Source: Lachnospiraceae bacterium (GTDB lineage: Bacteria; Bacillota; Clostridia; Lachnospirales; Lachnospiraceae). From it: 61,326 nucleotides of DNA. How positions within the stretch are numbered: position 1 is the first letter of the stretch; each line of letters begins with the position of its first letter. The translations under genes were made by a program, and so were the position numbers. The DNA is taken from positions 1 to 61,326 of the forward strand of contig JAFYEL010000058.1 in NCBI GenBank assembly GCA_017544285.1. Direction: 5' to 3'. Below are positions 15,468 to 23,399 of this stretch, piece after piece. The notes under the pieces were generated by a model. The model saw only the letters and a list, made by a program, of their open reading frames with translations. It was not told the origin of the DNA and searched no databases.

Positions 15468-16441
15468 TGACTACCAAGAAAAAGGTTATCCTGTCCGTTT
15501 TAGCCCTGATAATTGCGTGGAACTGCTACATCATTTTTCACCGTAACGTTCTGGCGGATCAGGAACAGGAGATAATAAAAAAGATCATATCGTGCGTGAT
15601 CATTGACGGTGCCTTTGCCTGCTTTGCCCTGTTCTATGACAGGATAGTGATCCTTCCAGTGGAGCTCTGGCAGAACAGAGAACTCATCAGCAAGCTGGCC
15701 ATCAATGATTTCAAATCAAAATATTCGGGAAATTACCTGGGCATTTTCTGGGCCTTTGTCCAGCCCGTCATCACGGTGCTGGTGTACTGGTTCGTCTTTG
15801 CGGTGATGCGCGGCGACTGGGGACTTGACGGTAACGGCTACCCCTTCGTGCTCTGGCTCATCGCCGGGATAGTGCCCTGGTTCTTTTTTTCCGACGCCAT
15901 AAGTCAGGGCACCAACGCCCTTCTGTCTTATGAGTACCTGGTTAAAAAGGTGGTCTTCAAGATCAGTATACTCCCCATAATCAAGGTCATATCCGTAATG
16001 TTCATTCACGGATTTTTCGTGATATTCACACTTGTGCTGCTGGCGTGTTACGGGTATTATCCGGATCTTTACAGTCTTCAGATAGTGTATTTTTCCTTCT
16101 GCATGTTTCTGCTCACCCTGGCTATGTCCTATATCACCTGTTCCGTGGTGGTATTCTTCAGGGACCTGGGGCAGATGATCGCCATAGCGCTGCAGGTGGG
16201 TATCTGGATTACACCCATAATGTGGAATATCGAGGTCCTTCCCAGGCAGCTGCAGATCCTTTTCAAGCTGAATCCCGTCTTCTATGTGGTGGACGGTTAC
16301 AGGATGGCTCTTCTGGATAAGATGTGGTTCTGGGAGCATTTTTATTCCACGGCATACTTCTGGATATTTACGGTGGTCTGTTTTCTGCTCGGCGCCCTTG
16401 TGTTCAAAAAGCTCAAGGTGCATTTTGCCGATGTGCTGTAG
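15467..16441 (+). CDS. ABC-2 type polysaccharide export permease (Wzm/TagG/RfbA family)
   Basis: This integral membrane subunit of a glycan ABC exporter has 324 residues. Two predicted TM helices at the N-terminus (about 7-24 and 42-58) precede the usual ABC-2 permease core of six helices. The core starts with the amphipathic ELISKLAINDFKSKYSGNYLG segment typical of TagG/Wzm. It also has WAFVQPVITVLVYWFVF and, near the end, LNPVFYVVDGYR. The two extra N-terminal helices are an addition relative to standard Wzm. The ATG at 15467 overlaps the rmlC stop by 1 base; TTG at 15464 is an alternative. The ATPase partner is at 18157, separated from it by the CotH-like gene. Confidence 0.92.
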   Translation: MTTKKKVILSVLALIIAWNCYIIFHRNVLADQEQEIIKKIISCVIIDGAFACFALFYDRIVILPVELWQNRELISKLAINDFKSKYSGNYLGIFWAFVQPVITVLVYWFVFAVMRGDWGLDGNGYPFVLWLIAGIVPWFFFSDAISQGTNALLSYEYLVKKVVFKISILPIIKVISVMFIHGFFVIFTLVLLACYGYYPDLYSLQIVYFSFCMFLLTLAMSYITCSVVVFFRDLGQMIAIALQVGIWITPIMWNIEVLPRQLQILFKLNPVFYVVDGYRMALLDKMWFWEHFYSTAYFWIFTVVCFLLGALVFKKLKVHFADVL

Positions 16442-16444
16442 GAT

Positions 16445-18157
16445 ATGAACAGGAAAGCTTTTCTCATCCTGCTGTCGGTTATATCGGCGGTCCTGATCTT
16501 AATAATGTGTCTTTCTCCCCGCAGTGAACAGGCAGATGAAAAAAGCCCGCTCCCGGAAGTACGGGAAACGGCCTCTGTTTTTGCGGTCGTGGAAGGAGGA
16601 GCCGCCTCGCAGCGGATATCACCTTACTTCAAAGATGAGGAGGCATATTTTTTCCTTCCCGCCTTTGCGGACAGGAAAAAGCTGACCCTTGGGACGGCTG
16701 ACGGAGCAAGGGTGGTTTTGAACGGACAGGAGATCGGATCTTCATATGTGATGGATGCAGGCAGTCTGCCCGGGGATCTTGAGATCTACCGCGGGGATTC
16801 CTTCGAGAAATACACACTGAACTGCATGTGGTCCGAAAAGGTACCCGCCGTCTTTATTGAGACCGGCAGCGGTGATATGACGGCGGTAGACTCCGACAAA
16901 GAGGTGGTTGACGAGGGCCGTTACACGGTGATCGACGGCAGCGGGCACACCGACGGACAGGGAAGCCTGGATTTCATACACGCCAGGGGCAATTCCAGCT
17001 TTCAGGCGGAAAAGAAATCCTACAGGATCAAGCTTTCCGAAAAGGATTCCCTTTTGGGACTGCCCTCCGACAGGAGCTTTATACTTCAGGCTAATGCATA
17101 TGACAATACCGATATACGCAATGCGCTTGCCTTTTCCCTGGCGGAAAAATGGGGCATGGACTTCATTCCCCGGTATGTGCAGACGGATCTGTATTTAAAT
17201 GGCGGATACGCCGGCGCCTACACCCTTATGGAATCAATAAAGGTGACGCCGGAAAGGATAAATATAGCGGGGGACGGGGGTTATCTCTTTGAGGTGGTCC
17301 ACGACGAAAAGCGTCTGGATGACGACAGCTTTGCCTTTATGTGCGGTGGCGAGGTTCATCTCAGGGTTCTGTATCCCGAGAAGCTTACGGCCACGGAAAA
17401 GCAGTATACCGAGTCCCATATGAACAGGATAAATGACATGATAGAGGAACTGGGGAAAGATGAGTCCACAGCTGAGCTTGAGAATTATCTGGACCTGGAT
17501 TCCTTTGCAAGGATGTACCTGTTCAATTTTGTGACCAACGATATCGACGCGGGGAACTATTCTTCCTACCTCTACATAGACCCCGCGGATAAAAAGGTCC
17601 ACCTGGGACCGGTCTGGGACTATGATAAGGCCTGGGGAAACGAGTATAAGAAAAACGGACTGCCCGAGTTCAATTCCTACTCCTACAGATGGCCGGAGAT
17701 CCTTTCGGACAACAAAGAGATGAAAGAGCGTATCAGGCTCTGCTACGAGGGGGTCAGTCCTGTCACTGATATGATGCGCGCTGAGGGCATTTTGGGCCTT
17801 GCGGATGAGGTCAGGGAGTCAGCAGCCATGGACAGGGTCAGATGGGGCAATCTGAGCTCACAGAGCGTTGATACCGGCAGCTTTGACTCGGACGTGGAAC
17901 AGCTTGCCGGATATTATGGAGACCGGGTTTCCCTCCTTGAGGATGTGCTTTATAAGGACGATCTTTGCAAGGTGTTTATTAAGGGGCCCAGTGGACGGCT
18001 CTTCTGGGTGAAAAAAGGAGAAGGGCTGTCGAAGGAGCAGCTTGATTTTGCGCGAAAGCTTTTCGGAAGCGATAAGTTCTTCCTGCCCTCGGGAGAGGAA
18101 GTCGATGAGACTGCGGTATTTGTTGAAGATACGGTAATTAAACCGGAGAATATGTGA
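16445..18157 (+). CDS. Exported or membrane-anchored CotH-family kinase-like protein
   Basis: CotH proteins have an atypical protein-kinase fold and phosphorylate Ser residues, as shown for the Bacillus spore coat. This 570-residue protein has an N-terminal membrane anchor or signal sequence (about residues 5-22), an N-terminal beta-rich domain (about 35-150) and the CotH domain from about 165. Hallmarks are RGNSS (181-185) with nearby Lys residues in SYRIKL, DNTDIRNALAF, the TDLYLNGGYAGAYTLMES block, and VWDYDKAWGN near 390-399 with metal-binding Asp residues. A short C-terminal extension follows. It sits between the permease and ATPase genes of a glycan exporter, with overlaps of a few bases. 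Its substrate is unknown, and the unusual position suggests a role in modifying or anchoring the exported glycan. Confidence 0.83.
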   Translation: MNRKAFLILLSVISAVLILIMCLSPRSEQADEKSPLPEVRETASVFAVVEGGAASQRISPYFKDEEAYFFLPAFADRKKLTLGTADGARVVLNGQEIGSSYVMDAGSLPGDLEIYRGDSFEKYTLNCMWSEKVPAVFIETGSGDMTAVDSDKEVVDEGRYTVIDGSGHTDGQGSLDFIHARGNSSFQAEKKSYRIKLSEKDSLLGLPSDRSFILQANAYDNTDIRNALAFSLAEKWGMDFIPRYVQTDLYLNGGYAGAYTLMESIKVTPERINIAGDGGYLFEVVHDEKRLDDDSFAFMCGGEVHLRVLYPEKLTATEKQYTESHMNRINDMIEELGKDESTAELENYLDLDSFARMYLFNFVTNDIDAGNYSSYLYIDPADKKVHLGPVWDYDKAWGNEYKKNGLPEFNSYSYRWPEILSDNKEMKERIRLCYEGVSPVTDMMRAEGILGLADEVRESAAMDRVRWGNLSSQSVDTGSFDSDVEQLAGYYGDRVSLLEDVLYKDDLCKVFIKGPSGRLFWVKKGEGLSKEQLDFARKLFGSDKFFLPSGEEVDETAVFVEDTVIKPENM

Positions 18158-19449
18158 TGGAAAATGAAATCGCTATCAGGGTATCCCACCTTGATAAGAT
18201 CTACAAGCTTTATAATAAACCGACGGACAGACTCAGGGAGTCCCTGGGGCTCTGCGGAAAAAAACGGCTCTCCAAGGATCACTACGCCCTTAAGGACGTT
18301 AGCTTTGAGGTAAAAAAGGGAGAGACGGTGGGCATAATCGGTACCAACGGATCCGGTAAATCCACCATCCTTAAGATCATCACCGGCGTGCTTTCGCCCT
18401 CTTCCGGAACCGTGGATATAAAGGGGCGGATCTCGGCACTTTTGGAGCTGGGAGCCGGCTTTAACCAGGAGTTTACCGGCATAGAGAACATATATCTGAA
18501 CGGCACCATGATAGGCTTTTCAAAGGCCGAGATCGACGAAAAGCTCCAGGATATTCTGGATTTTGCGGACATAGGAGACTTTGTCTATCAGAAGACCAAG
18601 ACCTATTCCAGCGGTATGTTTGTCAGGCTTGCCTTTGCGGTGGCCATTAACATCGATCCCGAGATCCTGATAGTGGACGAGGCCCTTTCGGTGGGTGACG
18701 TTTTCTTCCAGAATAAGTGCTACCACAAGTTTGAGGAGTTCAAGGCCCAGGGCAAGACCATTCTTTTTGTTTCCCATGACCTCTCTTCCATCTCGAAGTA
18801 CTGTGACCGCGTGGTGCTCCTTGAGCACGGCGTCAAGCTGGGAGAGGGCGGTACCAAGGAAATGATCGATATGTACAAGAAGGTGCTTGTACATCAGCTG
18901 GATGATTCCGCCATGGAAAATGCCGCAAAGAGCAATGCCCTGGATTCCGGAAAAAAAGGCGGGCTCTGGAAGTCGAATATGGTGGTCAATCCCGACGCGG
19001 ATATCTACGGAAGCGGACTTGCGGAGATCACGGATTTCTGTGTTGTGGACAACAGCGGAAACATCACCAACACCATAATCAAGGGTGATAATTTCTCGGT
19101 TAAGGTAAAGGTTAAGTTCTTCAAGCATATTTCCGAGCCCATAATTGCGGTTTCGGTCAAGAACAGGATGGGAGTCGAGATAACCGGCACAAATACCATG
19201 TTTGAGAAGCTGTCCACGGGAGAGCCTGAGAACGGGGATGAGATAACCGTGACATTTTCACAGAAGATGAGCCTGCAGGGAGGAGAATATCTTATTTCCC
19301 TGGGATGTACCGGATACATGGACGGAGATTTTACGGTATACCACAGGATGTACGATATCTTTTCCATCCAGGTAATCTCATCCAAAGATACTGTGGGTTA
19401 TTACGATTGGGATTCAGATGTCTCTATTCACAGAACACGAAGAGACTGA
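18157..19449 (+). CDS. Polysaccharide ABC exporter ATPase with C-terminal Wzt carbohydrate-binding domain
   Basis: This 430-residue ATPase powers the ABC-2 glycan exporter. Residues 1-240 form the nucleotide-binding domain: Walker A GTNGSGKST, a TagH/Wzt-type ISALLELGAGFNQEFTG stretch, signature TYSSGM, Walker B EILIVDEALSVGD and H-loop FVSHD. After a linker, residues about 275-425 form a beta-sandwich (strands around VDNSGNITNTI, NFSVKVKVKF, MSLQGGEYLISLG) like the Wzt C-terminal domain that recognises the end of finished O-antigen chains in E. coli O8/O9a. The ATG at 18157 overlaps the cotH stop by one base; GTG at 18154 is an alternative. Confidence 0.93.
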   Translation: MENEIAIRVSHLDKIYKLYNKPTDRLRESLGLCGKKRLSKDHYALKDVSFEVKKGETVGIIGTNGSGKSTILKIITGVLSPSSGTVDIKGRISALLELGAGFNQEFTGIENIYLNGTMIGFSKAEIDEKLQDILDFADIGDFVYQKTKTYSSGMFVRLAFAVAINIDPEILIVDEALSVGDVFFQNKCYHKFEEFKAQGKTILFVSHDLSSISKYCDRVVLLEHGVKLGEGGTKEMIDMYKKVLVHQLDDSAMENAAKSNALDSGKKGGLWKSNMVVNPDADIYGSGLAEITDFCVVDNSGNITNTIIKGDNFSVKVKVKFFKHISEPIIAVSVKNRMGVEITGTNTMFEKLSTGEPENGDEITVTFSQKMSLQGGEYLISLGCTGYMDGDFTVYHRMYDIFSIQVISSKDTVGYYDWDSDVSIHRTRRD

Positions 19450-19463
19450 AAGGATAATTATAC

Positions 19464-21545
19464 ATGACAGAAAAAATCGGCAAAGTAAGCCTTGATCTGA
19501 CGGACTACTCCGGAAAAGACCTGTACAGCGAGGGAGATGCGGAGGATGTTCTCCTCTCCATCGTTAAAGAGCACGGCCCCGAAGAGTACAACCATCAGAT
19601 AATGGCCCACCAAAGCTGGTCAACCCTCTACCATCTTTCGGATCTGAGGGGAAATATAATAGATTTCCTTCCGGTAAAGGAGGGAGAAAAGGTCCTGGAG
19701 GTAGGAGCGGGCTGCGGTGCAGTGACAAGCGCGCTTGTAAAGACGGGAGCTGCCATCACCTGCGTGGAGCTTTCAAAGAAGCGCTCCCTCATCAACGCTC
19801 ACAGAAACTCAGGCTGTGAAAACCTTGAGATCAAGGTGGGCAATTTCCAGGATATCGAGAAAAGGCTCGATAAAGACTATGATCACATCATGCTCATAGG
19901 TGTATTTGAGTACGCCGCTTCATACATAGACGCTCCGGATCCCTACAGGACCTTTATGAAGATCCTTCTGGGACATCTGAAGGAGGGCGGCAGAATGATG
20001 ATCGCCATAGAAAACAAGTATGGCCTCAAGTATTTTGCCGGCTGCAGAGAGGATCATCTGGGCACCTTCTTCGGAGGCATTGAAGGCTATGAGGACTCCG
20101 CTAAGGTCCGTACCTTCTCAAGAGACAAGCTGAGAAAAATGGCAGAGGAAGAGGGCTGCAGTGTTTTCGAGTACTACCCCTATCCGGACTACAAGCTTCC
20201 CGTCACCGTCTTTTCCCAGGAAAGGCTTCCCTATTCCGGCGAGACGGACAGCCGGGGCTTTAATTTCGACGCCGACAGGGCCCTGCTCTTTGACGAGAGT
20301 GCCGCCACCACCCAGATAATAGAGGACGGCATGTTTCCCTTCTTTTCAAACTCATTTTTGTTTGAACTGAAAAAAGGCTCATCCGGAGCGGAGAGCGACA
20401 GGGTAATTTATTCCAGGCACTCCAACGAGCGCTCGCCCCTTTATGCCATCAGAACAGACATTATCAGAAAACCCTCGGGAGAATTTTCGGTAAAAAAATG
20501 CCCCCTTTCGGAGCGTTCCGAGGCTCACGTAAGATCCCTGGCGGATAAATACGAGAAACTGAAAGCCTATTTTGAGGGCTCACGTTTTGCCGCAAACCAT
20601 TGCAGTCTAAGCGGCAGGGATGCGGAATTTGAATTTATTGAAGGCGACACCCTGGAGAGGGAGCTCATAGACCTTTTGAAAAACGGCAGGGAGGATGTGG
20701 CCTATTCCCTCATGAAGGAGTTTTCCATCTTCCTTGAGTCCCTGGGGCGTGATGAGGACGGGAATATGTCGGTCTGCGATGTGGACATGATCTTTTCCAA
20801 TATCATCCGTGAAAACGGAACCTGGCATGTGCTGGACTACGAATGGACGGACCTGGTGAAGGCACCCTGTGGCTTCGTCTTCTACAGGGCGCTGAAATAT
20901 TTTGCCGCAGCCTGTCCCGAGGTATCGCTTTTGGACATGTGTATCAGGTTCGGAATAGACGAGGATGCCGCCTCTGAATACGAAGAAAAGGAAGCTCTGC
21001 TCCAGCAGCGTATCGCCCAGGGACGATTAAGTCTTATCGCCTTTGACGCCATCTTCGGAAAGGGAGCCTACACCCTGAAGGAGATGATGAGAACCGTTGA
21101 GGCAAGAGGCAGGATCGAGAGAGCGAAACTCTATTTTGACTGCGGAGAAGGCTTCTCGGAGGGCAATTGCTGCTACACTGAGGGCAGGATAATAGATAGA
21201 AATAAGTTAATTTTCGATATAACATTACCTAATAACATAAAAGCGCTGAGGATAGATCCCTCGGATAATCCATGCATGATTAAACTATTTCATGCAGACG
21301 CCAGAGAACTCAGCACCAACGGACATAAAATAAATAACGATACGATATATTTTGGAGAGCCGGATCCTCAGATGATCTTCGACCTCAGATCATATAATAA
21401 CACCGTGTTCCATATTGAATACCAGATAGGGTATATCGAGGAAGGTTTTCAGGAGAGGATCAACGAGGTTGTGAAGAAGGCAACGGAAAAATGGAAGGGT
21501 TTATTCGGTGGAAAGGAGATCTATGAAAAGGTCACGTTATCTTGA
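19464..21545 (+). CDS. Methyltransferase-kinase fusion resembling WbdD chain terminators
   Basis: This 693-residue protein appears to have three parts. Residues about 40-290 are a class I SAM methyltransferase with motif I VLEVGAGCGA (77-86). Residues about 310-560 resemble a small-molecule or eukaryotic-type kinase: a possible ATP-binding Lys in FSVKK (near 343), the EFIEGDTLE hinge-like segment, a catalytic loop with Asp441 and Asn446 (D-x4-N spacing), and Asp458 in HVLDYEW in the DFG position. Residues 570-693 are a beta-rich tail of unknown role, encoded by AT-rich DNA. The methyltransferase-plus-kinase order, next to wzm and a wzt with an extra domain, is that of WbdD, which caps E. coli O9a chains with methyl phosphate. 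Capping of a Gram-positive glycan is inferred; no such activity is shown. Confidence 0.7.
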   Translation: MTEKIGKVSLDLTDYSGKDLYSEGDAEDVLLSIVKEHGPEEYNHQIMAHQSWSTLYHLSDLRGNIIDFLPVKEGEKVLEVGAGCGAVTSALVKTGAAITCVELSKKRSLINAHRNSGCENLEIKVGNFQDIEKRLDKDYDHIMLIGVFEYAASYIDAPDPYRTFMKILLGHLKEGGRMMIAIENKYGLKYFAGCREDHLGTFFGGIEGYEDSAKVRTFSRDKLRKMAEEEGCSVFEYYPYPDYKLPVTVFSQERLPYSGETDSRGFNFDADRALLFDESAATTQIIEDGMFPFFSNSFLFELKKGSSGAESDRVIYSRHSNERSPLYAIRTDIIRKPSGEFSVKKCPLSERSEAHVRSLADKYEKLKAYFEGSRFAANHCSLSGRDAEFEFIEGDTLERELIDLLKNGREDVAYSLMKEFSIFLESLGRDEDGNMSVCDVDMIFSNIIRENGTWHVLDYEWTDLVKAPCGFVFYRALKYFAAACPEVSLLDMCIRFGIDEDAASEYEEKEALLQQRIAQGRLSLIAFDAIFGKGAYTLKEMMRTVEARGRIERAKLYFDCGEGFSEGNCCYTEGRIIDRNKLIFDITLPNNIKALRIDPSDNPCMIKLFHADARELSTNGHKINNDTIYFGEPDPQMIFDLRSYNNTVFHIEYQIGYIEEGFQERINEVVKKATEKWKGLFGGKEIYEKVTLS

Positions 21546-23379
21546 GCTGATCTCCTATGCCGAGGATCCATATCAGGGGTTTTTAAAATATAAAGGCTGC
21601 CTTGAGGAGAAACCGGTTTCCGACAGACGATATTCGGATCTTTGCGCAGCTCTTTTTGACCTGGGATATGTGCTTTACACCGGAAAGGGCTTCCTGGAGG
21701 AGGAATTCCTGTCCCTGGCACATGAAAGGATATCCGAAAACCTTGAAAAAACAGGGAAGACCCCGGAACTGGTTTATTGCGACGAGGACAGGAGAACGGT
21801 TGTTAACCGAGATCGAAAAGAGCCCTTTTTTAAGCCGGATTTTTCTCCGGACACTCTCAGGGGTTTCTTCTATATAGGAGGAGCTCTTCTTATTAAGAGA
21901 AGCAATGAGAAAAGCTTTCAAAACCAACTGGGAGAGTCGGACTACCTGAGGCTGGCGGGATCCATACTCAGATCTTTTATAAATAACAGGGCGACATTTA
22001 ATTCTATACATATTTGCAGGGTGTTATTTCATTCCGAGGACGAAACCGATTACCGCTACCCCGAGGGAGTGCATCCCACCCTGCCAACCTCTCCCGAGGG
22101 AAGGGAAAAGAAAAAAGTCAGGGCTGTTATCCTTTCTAAAAATAACAAAGAGTTACTTTTAGACTGTCTGGATTCCTTTATCAACAACAGCGACATGGAG
22201 ATGGAATATGTGGTTGTGGACAATGGGAGCGAGGAAATAATTAGAGCAGAAATTAAATCAGAGCTTGATAAACGTAACATTTGCTATCTTTATTCCCCCA
22301 TGGAATTTATATATTCGGCATTGTGTAATCTGGGTGCCGGAGCAGAGGGTGAAGACTACACCCACCTACTATTATTAAATGATGATATAATATTGCCCGA
22401 AGGTAAAAAGGGCTTTCCTTCGGAGCTTGTGGCCCAGTCAGACCTTCCTCATGTGGGGGCTGTAGGGGTTAAGCTTAAGTATCCGGATCGCGAAGGTTTT
22501 GAAAACCGGATCCAGCATGTTGGGATCACTCTTCTGAAAAACGGCCCCTCTCACAAGCTTTGTACCTATGACGATTCCGTAGTCTACGAACGGGGACGTA
22601 ACCGGGGGATATGGAATGTCATGGCTGTCACAGGTGCCTGTATGCTCATCCGTCGTGACAGGTTTGAAGAGGTGGGAGGCTTTGACGAAAGACTTCATGT
22701 CTCATATACGGATGTGGATCTGTGTATGGATTTGCAGAAAAAGGGATACTATAATATAGTATTGAATGATATTTTCCTGATCCACTACGAATCCCTCACC
22801 AGAGGATCCGACGGAGCGGATGAAAAAAAGGCCGGCAGGCTCATAAGAGAGAGAAAGATTTTTTATGAGAAGCATCCTGAGCTTTTGGAGACCGGAGACA
22901 GGTACTATAATCCGAATCTTACAAAGCTCAGACTTGACTATACCGCAGACTACCCTCTTCCCTGGGAGGAGGAAGTCATGGCAGAGGAGATCGGCATTGA
23001 CAACCTTCATATAAAGGAAGGGGTAAAAAAGCTGGACGGAAGTATTGACAGATCCGACCGCCTTGTGCCCGTCTTTGAGGAGGATGAGGAATGCGTGAGG
23101 CTTGAGGGCTGGTGTCTGATCCACGGAAGGGACATGCTTGGCTATGAACCTGCCGTGGCTGCAAAGACTTCGGACGGGTACAGAGTCTTTGAGGCCCGGC
23201 GTAAGATCAGGAAGGATCTGGGAGAGGTCTTCCCCGGCGATAAAAACGTACTCCTCTCCGGGTTTGTCTGCAGGATAAGAACCGGACAGCTTCCGGCGGG
23301 AGAGAATGTGAGTTATCACCCGGCACTGCTTAAGAATGGTTTGCTTGGCACAAACCTCTATGTTTTGGATAAGAGCTGA
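21523..23379 (+). CDS. GT2 glycosyltransferase with a truncated N-terminal GT2 half
   Basis: This 618-residue protein is probably a rhamnosyl- or similar transferase of the RgpF/tandem GT2 type. The second half is a full GT-A domain: VRAVILSKNNKELLLDCLDS, VVVDNGS, LLLNDDIIL (DxD equivalent), QHVGITL, VTGACMLIRRDRFEEVGGFD and YTDVDLCMDLQKKGY. The first about 180 residues keep only the middle of a GT2 domain (ELVYCDED and KPDFSPDTLRGFFYIGGALL) and lack the nucleotide-binding start, so this half is probably inactive. A beta-rich tail follows. The start at 21523 has AAAGGAG and overlaps the preceding gene by 23 bases; GTG at 21508 is an alternative. DNA near 22240-22400 is AT-rich. Confidence 0.82.
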   Translation: MKRSRYLELISYAEDPYQGFLKYKGCLEEKPVSDRRYSDLCAALFDLGYVLYTGKGFLEEEFLSLAHERISENLEKTGKTPELVYCDEDRRTVVNRDRKEPFFKPDFSPDTLRGFFYIGGALLIKRSNEKSFQNQLGESDYLRLAGSILRSFINNRATFNSIHICRVLFHSEDETDYRYPEGVHPTLPTSPEGREKKKVRAVILSKNNKELLLDCLDSFINNSDMEMEYVVVDNGSEEIIRAEIKSELDKRNICYLYSPMEFIYSALCNLGAGAEGEDYTHLLLLNDDIILPEGKKGFPSELVAQSDLPHVGAVGVKLKYPDREGFENRIQHVGITLLKNGPSHKLCTYDDSVVYERGRNRGIWNVMAVTGACMLIRRDRFEEVGGFDERLHVSYTDVDLCMDLQKKGYYNIVLNDIFLIHYESLTRGSDGADEKKAGRLIRERKIFYEKHPELLETGDRYYNPNLTKLRLDYTADYPLPWEEEVMAEEIGIDNLHIKEGVKKLDGSIDRSDRLVPVFEEDEECVRLEGWCLIHGRDMLGYEPAVAAKTSDGYRVFEARRKIRKDLGEVFPGDKNVLLSGFVCRIRTGQLPAGENVSYHPALLKNGLLGTNLYVLDKS

Positions 23380-23399
23380 GGCCGGTCTGACAGAAATAT

